Part shown: piece by piece, positions 33,683 through 42,113 of the stretch | Numbering within the stretch: the first letter of the stretch is position 1 | How the letters are laid out: the number at the start of each line of letters is the position of its first letter | Source: Sagittula sp. P11 | GTDB lineage: Bacteria; Pseudomonadota; Alphaproteobacteria; Rhodobacterales; Rhodobacteraceae | DNA: 64,000 nt | Direction: 5' to 3' | Assembly (NCBI RefSeq): GCF_002814095.1 | Contig: NZ_CP021914.1 | Span: 124,001 to 188,000 of the forward strand | The notes under the pieces: generated by a model | Database searches by the model: none | The model's input: the letters and a program-made list of their open reading frames with translations, nothing else | What the model was told of the DNA's origin: nothing | Translations under genes and position numbers: made by a program

Positions 33683-35329
33683 ATGACACTTGTATTGCGA
33701 ATCGAGAACTTCGATCAGCTCGAGAACGGTGGGCCGACGTCTCTCCGTCTCGACGGCCATGGTGCGAGCGTCGGCCGGCGCGCCTCCATGGACTGGTCGC
33801 TGCCCGATCCGTCCAAGATGATCTCCGGCCACCACTTCGACATCACGTTCGAGGGCGGGACCTATTACCTCACCGACGTGTCGATGAACGGCACCTTCGT
33901 GGACGGCCAGCGCCACCGGCTGGAGGGCAAGCTGGCCCTGCGCGGCGGAGAGCGGCTGATCGTCGGCCACTACATCGTAGGGGTCGAGGTGCAGCAGGCC
34001 GCCGGTGCCGCCGCGCCCGATCCGGACGACGATCCGTGGGGCGCCTTCGGGTCGCCAAATCCTTCGAACATGCAGCCGGTCTCGGGTGGTCGCGGTGCAG
34101 GGCTCGATGCGCTGAACGACGGTTTTATCCAGGTGCAGCGCCCGAGCGCCAGCGCCGGGCTGAAGACCGAAACCTCGCTCCAGCTTCCGATGCACAACAC
34201 GCCCGCGCCGGGCAGCGCGCCTTCGGTGTCACACAACCAAGGGTCGCTGCAGACGCCTTCCGGATGGGGGCCGCCGCAACAACCCGCACCGCCGCAGCAC
34301 CCGTCCGAGCCGCAGCCGGCCTATGTGCCGACGCTGGGCCGGGATGCGCCGCAGGAACCGGCCCGCCCACCGGAGCGCCAGGCACCGCCCCCGGGCGACG
34401 TGCCGCCCTACACGCCGTCGCTGGGGCAGGACGCCCCGCAGGATCCGCATGCACCCGCCTACCAGCCCAGCCTTGGGCAGGAGACGCCGCCGCCCTCGGC
34501 CCCGGCCAACCCGCCGCAGGCGCGGCAGATGCCGCAGCACGAGGATTTCAGCCCCGAATATCGCCCGCCCGAGCATCTGCCGGAGGAGCCGCGTCGCGCC
34601 ATGTCGCCGTCGCAGATCCCCATGCCCCGGCCGATGCCGCCGCAGCCTTCGCCCTCGGCACAGCCGAGGCCCGAGCCGCGCCCGGTCTCTCCGCAACCGG
34701 CGGCGCCCGCTCCGGGACCCGCGCCCTCTGCGGCGGGCGGCGGCGGTGACGTGGGCCCTGCCCTGCGCGCGTTCTGCGAAGGTGCCGGGCTCGACCCGAA
34801 GGCCGTGAAGTCGGAAAACGCGGTTCAACTGATGCACATGCTGGGCCGGTGCGTGCGGATCGCGACCGAAGAGACGATGATGATGCTCAAGGCGCGGGCC
34901 GACGTGAAGAACTTCACCCGCGGCGGCGTGCGCACGATGCTGTCGGCCAATGCCAACAACCCGATGAAGTTCATGCCCGACAGCCAGCAGGCGCTGGAGC
35001 TGATGTTCGTGGCACCGCGCGACGGGTTCATGATGGGGCCGGATAGCTTCAAGGACGCGCTCGGCGACATCCGCCAGCACCAGGAGGCGGTCTTCCGCGC
35101 GCTGCAGCCTGCGCTGGCCGAGGTGTTCCGCGGCCTGTCCCCCGAAGAGATCGAGGCGGCCTGCGAAAGCACCGGTTCCAACCTTCTGGGCGGCAAGCGG
35201 TCGGGCAAACAGTGGCCGACCTACGTGGAGCGGTGGGACGAGAAGGCGCAAGCCGGGGAACACGGAATTCTGGACGCGTTCCTGCAAGCATTTGCAAAGG
35301 CCTACGCGGAGGCCAACAACAGAAAATGA
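33683..35329 (+). CDS. tagH: FHA-domain T6SS protein
   Basis: The 548-residue protein has an N-terminal FHA domain (SVGRR, ISGHH, SMNGTF; residues about 20-100) which should bind phospho-threonine. A proline-rich linker of about 230 residues follows (rich in PPQQ, PQEP and PPS blocks), then the TagH C-terminal domain (about 345-548; RAFCEGAGLDPKAV ... GKQWPTYVERWDEK). In T6SS loci with a kinase PpkA and phosphatase PppA (here at 60528-63688) the FHA protein is the phosphorylation-controlled switch for assembly. It precedes tssA by 41 bases. Confidence 0.92.
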   Translation: MTLVLRIENFDQLENGGPTSLRLDGHGASVGRRASMDWSLPDPSKMISGHHFDITFEGGTYYLTDVSMNGTFVDGQRHRLEGKLALRGGERLIVGHYIVGVEVQQAAGAAAPDPDDDPWGAFGSPNPSNMQPVSGGRGAGLDALNDGFIQVQRPSASAGLKTETSLQLPMHNTPAPGSAPSVSHNQGSLQTPSGWGPPQQPAPPQHPSEPQPAYVPTLGRDAPQEPARPPERQAPPPGDVPPYTPSLGQDAPQDPHAPAYQPSLGQETPPPSAPANPPQARQMPQHEDFSPEYRPPEHLPEEPRRAMSPSQIPMPRPMPPQPSPSAQPRPEPRPVSPQPAAPAPGPAPSAAGGGGDVGPALRAFCEGAGLDPKAVKSENAVQLMHMLGRCVRIATEETMMMLKARADVKNFTRGGVRTMLSANANNPMKFMPDSQQALELMFVAPRDGFMMGPDSFKDALGDIRQHQEAVFRALQPALAEVFRGLSPEEIEAACESTGSNLLGGKRSGKQWPTYVERWDEKAQAGEHGILDAFLQAFAKAYAEANNRK

Positions 35330-35370
35330 TATTTGCCCGCATCGTCGCGGGCCACTGACGGAGCGCCTGA

Positions 35371-36720
35371 ATGGATCTCGAAAAGCTTCTCCAGCCGATT
35401 TCGGAGGATGCCCCCTGCGGTCCCGACCTCGAACCCGAGGGTGACCCGCAGTTCGACGAAGCCTATTTCGACCGGATGGGCGAATTGCCGGAATTCTATT
35501 ACCGGCCCGGCGTCGAGAAGCCCGACGGCAGCATGACGCCGGACAACATGTTCGACCCCAAGTCGGTCAGCTTCCGTGACGAGATCAAGCTGATCGACCC
35601 GGTGCTGGAGCGGTCGAAGGACCTGCGGCTGGTGGTGCTGAGGGCACAATGGGCGATCCTCTCCGGAAACCTGGCCAAGTTCACGGAATCCGTGGCTTGG
35701 GTTGCCGGGCTTCTGGAAACCTTCGATGCGGACGTGCATCCGACGGATTCCGGGGACCGCCGCAGCACGATCAACGACCTCAACGACAACACCAGCGTGG
35801 TGCAGCCGCTTTACTTCACCCCGCTGACACCGACCGGCGATGCGACGCTGCGGCGGCTGAAGGTGGCGCGCGGCGAGCTGACGGCGCTGCAGTCCGAAGA
35901 GGACATCGAACAGGCGCCGATCCTCGATGCGCTGTCCTCGGCGGGCAACGCCAAACACGTCGAGAAGACGCTGGAAACACTGGTCGAACTGCGCGACGCG
36001 ATGAACCGCATCAAGGCGGCCTGCGAGTCGAGCAGCACGGCGAAGTTCTCTCCCGATTTCTCGCGCTTCGGGCCGACCATCACCGAGATGATCGAGGCGA
36101 TCACCAACTCCCGGTCCGACCTCGCCTCTGTCGCGCAGGTCGAGGAGCCGGTTGCAGAGGGGGGCGATGACGACGAGGGCAGAAGCGAAGGGAGCGGCAG
36201 CGGCGGACCGGCGTTCTCTGCCGCGGCGGCTGCGGCCAAGGGCGGCGGCGCCGAGGTGGTCAGCCACCTGCACGCCAAGCGTCTGCTGCAGGCCTGCGAG
36301 GCCTATTACCGGACCTACGAGCCGTCGTCGGCCACGCTGCTCCTGGTAACGCAGGCCCGGTCGCTGATCGGCAAACCGCTGCTGGAGGCGCTGGAAACCC
36401 TGCTGCCCGACAATGTCGAGGAGGCGCTTGTCAGCTTCAGTCCGACGGCCGGTTTCTCGCTTGGAATCGCGCGGATTCGGGCGCTGACGGAGGACATGCA
36501 CGAGGATCCCGACACCCCGTTCCCCGAGCCGGAGCCCGGTCCGGAGGTCTCCGTAACCAATGCGGGGGAGGCTGCGGTCGCGATCCGGTCAGTCGAGGAC
36601 TACTTCCGCAGGGTCGAACGCTCCAGCCCGATTCCGACTCTGCTGAGCCGCGCAAGAAGCTATCTCGACAGGGATTTTCAGTCTATCATAGACGAGCTTA
36701 TACCGCGCGAAGAGGACTGA
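35371..36720 (+). CDS. tssA: T6SS protein TssA
   Basis: The 449-residue protein begins with the ImpA N-terminal domain (LEKLLQPISEDAPCGPDLEPEGD ... YFDRMGELPEF), the TssA hallmark. The middle has Gly- and Glu-rich linkers and the C-terminal part ends VEDYFRRVERSSPIPTLLSRARSYLDRDF, typical of TssA proteins. TssA caps the tail at the baseplate and coordinates sheath and tube growth. It lies between tagH and tssB. Confidence 0.92.
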   Translation: MDLEKLLQPISEDAPCGPDLEPEGDPQFDEAYFDRMGELPEFYYRPGVEKPDGSMTPDNMFDPKSVSFRDEIKLIDPVLERSKDLRLVVLRAQWAILSGNLAKFTESVAWVAGLLETFDADVHPTDSGDRRSTINDLNDNTSVVQPLYFTPLTPTGDATLRRLKVARGELTALQSEEDIEQAPILDALSSAGNAKHVEKTLETLVELRDAMNRIKAACESSSTAKFSPDFSRFGPTITEMIEAITNSRSDLASVAQVEEPVAEGGDDDEGRSEGSGSGGPAFSAAAAAAKGGGAEVVSHLHAKRLLQACEAYYRTYEPSSATLLLVTQARSLIGKPLLEALETLLPDNVEEALVSFSPTAGFSLGIARIRALTEDMHEDPDTPFPEPEPGPEVSVTNAGEAAVAIRSVEDYFRRVERSSPIPTLLSRARSYLDRDFQSIIDELIPREED

Positions 36721-36773
36721 GTAGGTACTCCTCCCGTCGTGTACAAGTACGGTTTTTTGGTATATCTACATCG

Positions 36774-36802
36774 TTGACTTTAGGTCCGCTTGGCGGTTTG
36801 AT
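36774..36802 (+). promoter_or_regulatory. Candidate sigma-70 promoter upstream of tssB
   Basis: TTGACT (36774-36779) and TTTGAT (36797-36802) are spaced 17 bases apart, and the 130-base gap before tssB is unusually AT-rich for this genome. This would start a transcript for tssB-tssC-hcp. Confidence 0.4.
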
Positions 36803-36813
36803 TTTCAACAAGA

Positions 36814-36827
36814 TTGCAGCACTGCAA
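36814..36827. promoter_or_regulatory. Palindrome in tssB leader, candidate operator
   Basis: A perfect inverted repeat TTGCAGCACTGCAA lies 11 bases after the candidate -10 and 24 bases before the tssB start. A dimeric regulator bound here would cover the transcription start. Confidence 0.35.
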
Positions 36828-36850
36828 CAAAGCTTCAGGGAGTTTTTCTT

Positions 36851-37360
36851 ATGTCTGATTCAGGTTCCGGTTACATCAAGCGCAATCGCCCTCCGCGGGT
36901 GTCGATCCAGTACGCTGATCCCTACGAGAGCGAAAAGATGGTGGAGCTGCCCTTCGTGATGGGCATGCTTTCCGACCTGTCCGGAAACAATCCGGGCGTC
37001 GAGAAGGAGGACGTCACCGAACGGACCTTCACCGGCGTGACCAAGGACACACTGGACGACTACATGTCCTCGATCGAGCCCGGCATGTCCTTCATGGTGG
37101 AGAACAAGCTGGACCCGAACGGCGGCAAGATGGGCGTGGACCTGAAGTTCCACTCCATGGACGACCTCGAGCCGACGCAGATCGCCCGCCAGGTTCCGGC
37201 GATGGCAAAGCTGCTGGAAGCCCGCGAACAGCTGGCCTCCCTGCAGCGCTACATGGCTTCGAAGCCCAAGGCGCAGGAGCACATCAAAAAGCTTCTGAGC
37301 GACCCCGAACTGCTTGCCGCTCTCGGCGAGCAGGCGAAGGCCGGCAAAGACGAAGAATAA
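36851..37360 (+). CDS. tssB: T6SS contractile sheath small subunit TssB
   Basis: The 169-residue protein carries the TssB (VipA) motifs SGSGYIKRNRPPRVSIQYADPYE and LPFVMGMLSDLSGN and ends with an EQAKAG tail. It binds TssC to form the contractile sheath. The ribosome site AGGGAG is 8 bases upstream. tssC follows after 32 bases. Confidence 0.95.
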   Translation: MSDSGSGYIKRNRPPRVSIQYADPYESEKMVELPFVMGMLSDLSGNNPGVEKEDVTERTFTGVTKDTLDDYMSSIEPGMSFMVENKLDPNGGKMGVDLKFHSMDDLEPTQIARQVPAMAKLLEAREQLASLQRYMASKPKAQEHIKKLLSDPELLAALGEQAKAGKDEE

Positions 37361-37392
37361 CTGACCGCGACGCGATAACAGGGACATGAACC

Positions 37393-38895
37393 ATGGCTAA
37401 CGACGCACAACTGGATACAGAAGGCGCAGGCGGCGCGGTCGCGGAATCCGTAAACGAACTTGCGGAATTCTCCGACATTCTGAAGCAAACGATCAAGCCG
37501 CGCACCGACGTGGCAGAGCGTGAGGTGGACAATGCCCTCGTGGCACTGGTCCGCGAGGCGCTCGACGACCAGACCATCATCGAAGACGACGTGATCGACA
37601 CGCTCGACGCGATGCTGGCCAAGCTGGACAAGAAGCTCAGCGACCAGATGAACGCGATCCTCCACCAGGAGGAGTTCCAGCATTTCGAGAGCCAGTGGCG
37701 CGGCCTGGCCTACACGCTCAACAACGCAGAGACCGACGCAACGCTGCAGGTCAAGGTGCTGAACATCTCCAAGTCGGAGCTGGCGGCCATGACCCGGCGC
37801 TATCCCAAGAACAAGTGGGAACAGTCGCCGCTCTTCCAGATGGTCTACGAACAGCAGCTCGGCACGCTGGGCGGCAAGCCCTTCGGCTGCCTCGTGGGCG
37901 ACTACCACTTCGACCATTCCTCGGCCGACGTGAACATCCTGCGCTTCATGGGCCGGATCGCCGAAGCCTCGCTGGCGCCGTTCATCTCTGGCGCGTCGCC
38001 GAACCTGCTGGGCATGGACAGCTGGAACGAGATCGCCGTTCCGCCGGACCTGTCGGAGATGTTCGAGAACGCGGAATACGCACAGTGGAATTCGCTGCGT
38101 GACAGCGAGATCAGCCGCTTTATCGCGCTGACCCTGCCCCGCGCGCTGGCCCGCGAGCCCTATGGCCCGGACAGCACCTCGGTCGTGGAGGAATTCGACT
38201 TCCGCGAGGAAACCGACGGCCATGGCGGCACACAGTACGCCTGGATGAACGCGGCCCATGCGATGGCCACGAACATCAACCGTGCCTTCAAGGAGCACGG
38301 CTGGACCGTCCGCATCCGCGGCGTGACCTCCGGCGGCGAGGTGACCAACCTGCCGACACACGTCTTCGACACCGGCGACGGTGACAAGCAGATGAAATGC
38401 CCGACGGAAGTGTCCATCACGGACCGTCGGGAGGGCGAGCTGTCGAAGGCAGGCCTGATCGGCCTGATCCACCGGCAGAATACCGACAAGGCGGCCTTCA
38501 TCGGTGCGCAGTCGCTCTACAAGCCCAAGAAATACGTGGATGACCTTGCCACGGCATCGGACAACATGTCGTCGCGCATCCCCTATATCTTCGCCGTGTC
38601 GCGTTTCAGCCATTATCTGAAGGTCATGGTGCGCGACAAGATTGGCCAGAGCCCGACACGGGCTCAATTGGAGATCGAGCTGCAGACCTGGATCAACAAG
38701 TATGTGACGGGTAACCCTGACACCGCGACGGAATTGGAAAAGGCGAAGCGTCCGCTGGCAGGGGCAAAGGTCGAAGTGGTCGAAGACGAACTCAACCCCG
38801 GTTACTACACCGGCAAGTTCTTCCTGAAACCGCATTTTCAAATGGAAGGCATGGATATCGGCATGAGCCTCGTGTCGAAACTGCCTGCCAAATAA
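37393..38895 (+). CDS. tssC: T6SS contractile sheath large subunit TssC
   Basis: The 500-residue protein has the conserved VipB signatures ESQWRGLAYTLNNAETDA, DYHFDHSSADVNILRFMGRIAEA and FAVSRFSHYLKVMVRDKIG. It forms the sheath with TssB and is recycled by ClpV. A ribosome site is present before the ATG. It ends 58 bases before hcp. Confidence 0.96.
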   Translation: MANDAQLDTEGAGGAVAESVNELAEFSDILKQTIKPRTDVAEREVDNALVALVREALDDQTIIEDDVIDTLDAMLAKLDKKLSDQMNAILHQEEFQHFESQWRGLAYTLNNAETDATLQVKVLNISKSELAAMTRRYPKNKWEQSPLFQMVYEQQLGTLGGKPFGCLVGDYHFDHSSADVNILRFMGRIAEASLAPFISGASPNLLGMDSWNEIAVPPDLSEMFENAEYAQWNSLRDSEISRFIALTLPRALAREPYGPDSTSVVEEFDFREETDGHGGTQYAWMNAAHAMATNINRAFKEHGWTVRIRGVTSGGEVTNLPTHVFDTGDGDKQMKCPTEVSITDRREGELSKAGLIGLIHRQNTDKAAFIGAQSLYKPKKYVDDLATASDNMSSRIPYIFAVSRFSHYLKVMVRDKIGQSPTRAQLEIELQTWINKYVTGNPDTATELEKAKRPLAGAKVEVVEDELNPGYYTGKFFLKPHFQMEGMDIGMSLVSKLPAK

Positions 38896-38953
38896 GTGAT
38901 TGCCGCCCGCAATTAAGCGGTAGGTGAGATTTTAAGCCAGAAGGAGAAGCAAA

Positions 38954-39451
38954 ATGGCTGTCAATATCTTTTTGAAACTCGGCAACGGCATCAAGGGCGA
39001 GTCCCAGAATGACCAGCACAAGGACTGGATCGACATTCTGTCTTGGAGCGTCGGCATGACCCAGTCGGGCACGACCCACCTGGGGTCTGGTGGCGGCGGC
39101 GGCAAGGTCGACGTGGGTGACATCGCGTTCACCAAGTACGTCGACGCGTCCTCGCACGACCTGATCAAGCGCTGCTGCTCGGGCGAGCACATCTCCGACG
39201 CAGAGCTGCACGTGCTGAAGGCCGGCGGTTCCAAGCCCGTCGACTACATGAAGATCAAGATGAAGGACGTCATGATCACGTCGTACAACACCGGCGGGAT
39301 GAACGACGGCCTGGACCGTATCCAGGAAAGCCTCACCCTGAACTTCCGCATGTTCGAGATCACCTACACCAAGCAGAACCAGAAGGGTGCGCCGGACGGC
39401 GAATTCTCTGCCGGTTGGGAAATCGCCGAAGACAAGGAATGGAGCGCGTAA
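38954..39451 (+). CDS. hcp: T6SS tube protein Hcp
   Basis: The 165-residue Hcp (TssD) protein has the family motifs MAVNIFLKLGNGIKGES and VGMTQSGTTHLGSGG, and a C-terminal MFEITYTKQNQKGA. It forms the inner tube and carries effectors. The AGAAGGAGAAG ribosome site is strong. A factor-independent terminator follows. Confidence 0.95.
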   Translation: MAVNIFLKLGNGIKGESQNDQHKDWIDILSWSVGMTQSGTTHLGSGGGGGKVDVGDIAFTKYVDASSHDLIKRCCSGEHISDAELHVLKAGGSKPVDYMKIKMKDVMITSYNTGGMNDGLDRIQESLTLNFRMFEITYTKQNQKGAPDGEFSAGWEIAEDKEWSA

Positions 39452-39483
39452 GCGCTTCGCCCTTTCGGCGTATTCGCATATCG

Positions 39484-39525
39484 GGAAGGGCGGCAAACCC
39501 GCCCTTCCAGCATTAACTTTTCTTT
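39484..39525 (+). terminator. Rho-independent terminator after hcp
   Basis: GGAAGGGCGG (39484-39493) and CCGCCCTTCC (39499-39508) form a perfect 10-bp stem with a 5-base loop. It is followed by AGCATTAACTTTTCTTT. It would uncouple the abundant tube and sheath transcript from tssE onward. Confidence 0.85.
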
Positions 39526-39585
39526 GATTGCTCGGGGGATGGCCGTTACGTTTTGTCTCGGGCCTTTTGATTTCGAGAGCGTGAC

Positions 39586-40188
39586 ATGACCTCCGACGAT
39601 CCGGATCTGACGACGCAGGTGACCCGCGTCTGGCGCAAGGAAGACCGCGCCAAGGTCTCGATCCTGCAGATATTCCGCTCCAGCTTCCATGACCGCCGCC
39701 GCCGGCAGCACGCCGAACGCACGCAGGACCAGAAGGAAGACGGCGAGACGACGATCACCCGCCGCATCGATTTCCGCGAAGGTGTCACCGAGGGCACCCT
39801 GCGTCACCATATCGAGGCGGACCTGAACGCCCTGATGAACACCATCCGACTGGACGCCGCCCTGCCGCTCGACCAGGCGCCGCACGTGGCGCGGTCGATC
39901 CTGAACTACGGCTTCCGCGACCTGTCGAGCGTCACGATCCGCGAGCTGAACGGCGAGTCGATCAAGGATTCCATCAAGCAGTCGCTCATTGATCATGAGC
40001 CGCGCCTCGTGCCGTCCTCCATCGAGGTGTCGGTGCGCCGCAGCGACAGCCAGAACGATCAGCGGCTCGAACTGTTCGTGCAGGCCGACCTGATGGGCGA
40101 CCCGGTGGACATCCCGCTCGACTTCGACGCGGAGCTGGACCTTGGTGCGGGCAAGATGCGCATGTCCAAGCTGCGGGTGCAGATGTGA
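39586..40188 (+). CDS. tssE: T6SS baseplate subunit TssE
   Basis: The 200-residue gp25-like protein has RRIDFREGVTEGTLRHHIEADLNALMNTIRLD followed by VARSILNYGFRDLSSVTIRELNG. It forms part of the baseplate wedge. The N-terminal ~65 residues are longer than in many TssE proteins. It overlaps tssF by 4 bases (GTGA). Confidence 0.9.
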   Translation: MTSDDPDLTTQVTRVWRKEDRAKVSILQIFRSSFHDRRRRQHAERTQDQKEDGETTITRRIDFREGVTEGTLRHHIEADLNALMNTIRLDAALPLDQAPHVARSILNYGFRDLSSVTIRELNGESIKDSIKQSLIDHEPRLVPSSIEVSVRRSDSQNDQRLELFVQADLMGDPVDIPLDFDAELDLGAGKMRMSKLRVQM

Positions 40189-42113
40189 AACAGGCCTTCC
40201 GCGACGCCTACAACCGGGAACTCGCACTGCTGAAGGAGCGTGCCCGCGAATTCGCGCAGGAGTATCCCGGCCTTGCCGACCGCCTTGGCGGGCTGCTCGA
40301 AGAGAACATGGACCCGACCGCGCAGGCGCTGCTGGAAGGCTCCGCCTTCCTTGCGGCCCGGGTGCAGCTGAAGCTGGACGAGGAATTCCGCGGCTTCACG
40401 CGCGAACTTCTGGACCAGCTTCTGCCCGGCGTGCTGGAGCCGACCCCTTCGGTCATGACTGTGCGGGCCGCCGCGCCCTTTGAGGACCCGAAGACGGTGA
40501 CCGGCATCCATTTCAGGCCCGGCGACTACATGGAGGCGCGCTACGTCGACACGGAGAAGCGCGTGTCCTGCCGCTTCGCGCTGGCCGCTCCCCTCAGCCT
40601 CTGGCCCATCGACGTGGCAGAGGTGCGCTATCTCTCACGCTCCGGGCAGGTGGGTGCGGTGATGCGCGAGCCTGCGAAGGGCGTGCAAGCGGGCATGCTC
40701 ATCGACATCGCGCGGCTTGGCGTGACGGGCAAGGCCGACAACAGCGAACCGTTGACCGAGCTTCAGGCCGATACGCTGCAGTTCCACCTCGCCGGTCCGA
40801 TGGACGAGGCCGTGGCGCTCTACGAACAGATCTTCTGCGACCGGGTGAAGGTGTCGCTGCGCTGGCAGAACGCGCTTGGCGACGACGTTTACCAGACGCT
40901 CGCCCCGCACCAGATCGAGCAGGTGGGTTTCGACCGGTCGGAACGGCTTTTCCCCCACGACGACCGCCTGTTCGAGGGGTTCGCCCTGCTGCGCGAGGTC
41001 TTCGTCTACCCGCGCAAGTTCCTCGGTTTCCGGGTCAAGGGCCTGCGCGACGTCTGGGCCCGCGTTCCCGGTTCACGCATCCAGATTATCTTCGAGTTCG
41101 ACACGTCGAGCCAGAAGCTCGCCGCGCAACTGTCGACGGAGGACATCCGCCTGCATTGCGCCCCGGCGGTCAACCTGTTCGAAGAGGCCGCGGCGCCGCT
41201 GCGCATGGACCGCAAGAGCCACGAATACGTGGTCACGCCCCTTTCCACGCCCGTCACGCACTACGAATTCCACCGCGTGACCGAGGTCTTCGCCCACTAC
41301 CAGGGCAGCCAGGCCAAGACGCGGGTCTATCCGCTGTACGCGCTGCCCTCGAACAAGGTCAGCCCGCGGCACGCGCTGTATTATACCAGCCGCAAGAAGA
41401 AGCGCCGGATCACCGCGCAGGAGCGCAAGCAGGGCATTTCCCGGTCGCGCTATCGCGGGACGGAGACGTTCCTGTCGATCTACGAACCACCCGACGACGT
41501 GCGGGTGCAACGCCTACAGATCCGGGGCCTGTGTTCCAACCGGCACCTCGCCGGGGAACTGCCTATCAAGCAGGGCGAGGAAGACTTCTACTTCTGCGAC
41601 GAGAACACGATCCGGCTGGCCTGCATCGACGGCCCGACTCCGCCGCGCGACAGCCTTGCCGACATGGAGGGCGGCGCCGCCCACCGGACGCAGTCGGGCG
41701 ACGTCTACTGGCGGCTCGTCAGCCACATGTCGCTGAACAGCTACGGCGTGCTGGGCCGCACCGGCGCCGATGCGGCAGAGGCGCTGCGCGAGATGATGCG
41801 CCTGTTTGCCGACCTGTCGGACAGCTTCATCGAAAGCCAGATCGACGGGCTGCAATCGGTGGAGACGCGGCAGGTTCCGGCGTCGATCCCGCATCCCGAG
41901 GGCTTCCACACGGCCCGGGGCCTCGAAGTCACGCTGACCTTCGACGAGGAGGCCTTCGAAGGGTCGGGGATCATGCTGCTCGGCTCCGTTCTGGACCGGT
42001 TCCTTGCCGAATATGCCTCTGTCAATTCGTTCACCAAGACGGTCATCCGCTCGCACCAGCGCGGGCACCTGAAGACCTGGCCGCCCCGGCTGGGCGGAGG
42101 GCGCGTGCTGTGA
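40185..42113 (+). CDS. tssF: T6SS baseplate subunit TssF
   Basis: The 642-residue protein starts with GTG inside the tssE stop. It shows TssF features: KQAFRDAYNRELALLKERAREFAQEYPGLADRLG and FTRELLDQLLPGVLEPTPSVM, then a C-terminal ILLGSVLDRFLAEYASVNSFTKTVI-like block. It makes the baseplate wedge with TssE, TssG and TssK. It overlaps tssG by 4 bases. Confidence 0.94.
   Translation: MKQAFRDAYNRELALLKERAREFAQEYPGLADRLGGLLEENMDPTAQALLEGSAFLAARVQLKLDEEFRGFTRELLDQLLPGVLEPTPSVMTVRAAAPFEDPKTVTGIHFRPGDYMEARYVDTEKRVSCRFALAAPLSLWPIDVAEVRYLSRSGQVGAVMREPAKGVQAGMLIDIARLGVTGKADNSEPLTELQADTLQFHLAGPMDEAVALYEQIFCDRVKVSLRWQNALGDDVYQTLAPHQIEQVGFDRSERLFPHDDRLFEGFALLREVFVYPRKFLGFRVKGLRDVWARVPGSRIQIIFEFDTSSQKLAAQLSTEDIRLHCAPAVNLFEEAAAPLRMDRKSHEYVVTPLSTPVTHYEFHRVTEVFAHYQGSQAKTRVYPLYALPSNKVSPRHALYYTSRKKKRRITAQERKQGISRSRYRGTETFLSIYEPPDDVRVQRLQIRGLCSNRHLAGELPIKQGEEDFYFCDENTIRLACIDGPTPPRDSLADMEGGAAHRTQSGDVYWRLVSHMSLNSYGVLGRTGADAAEALREMMRLFADLSDSFIESQIDGLQSVETRQVPASIPHPEGFHTARGLEVTLTFDEEAFEGSGIMLLGSVLDRFLAEYASVNSFTKTVIRSHQRGHLKTWPPRLGGGRVL

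Noticed and set aside
40000-40185. tRNA or small RNA genes in the T6SS region
   Set aside because: No cloverleaf or conserved TTCGA-type T-arm was found here or in other gaps that I could support.
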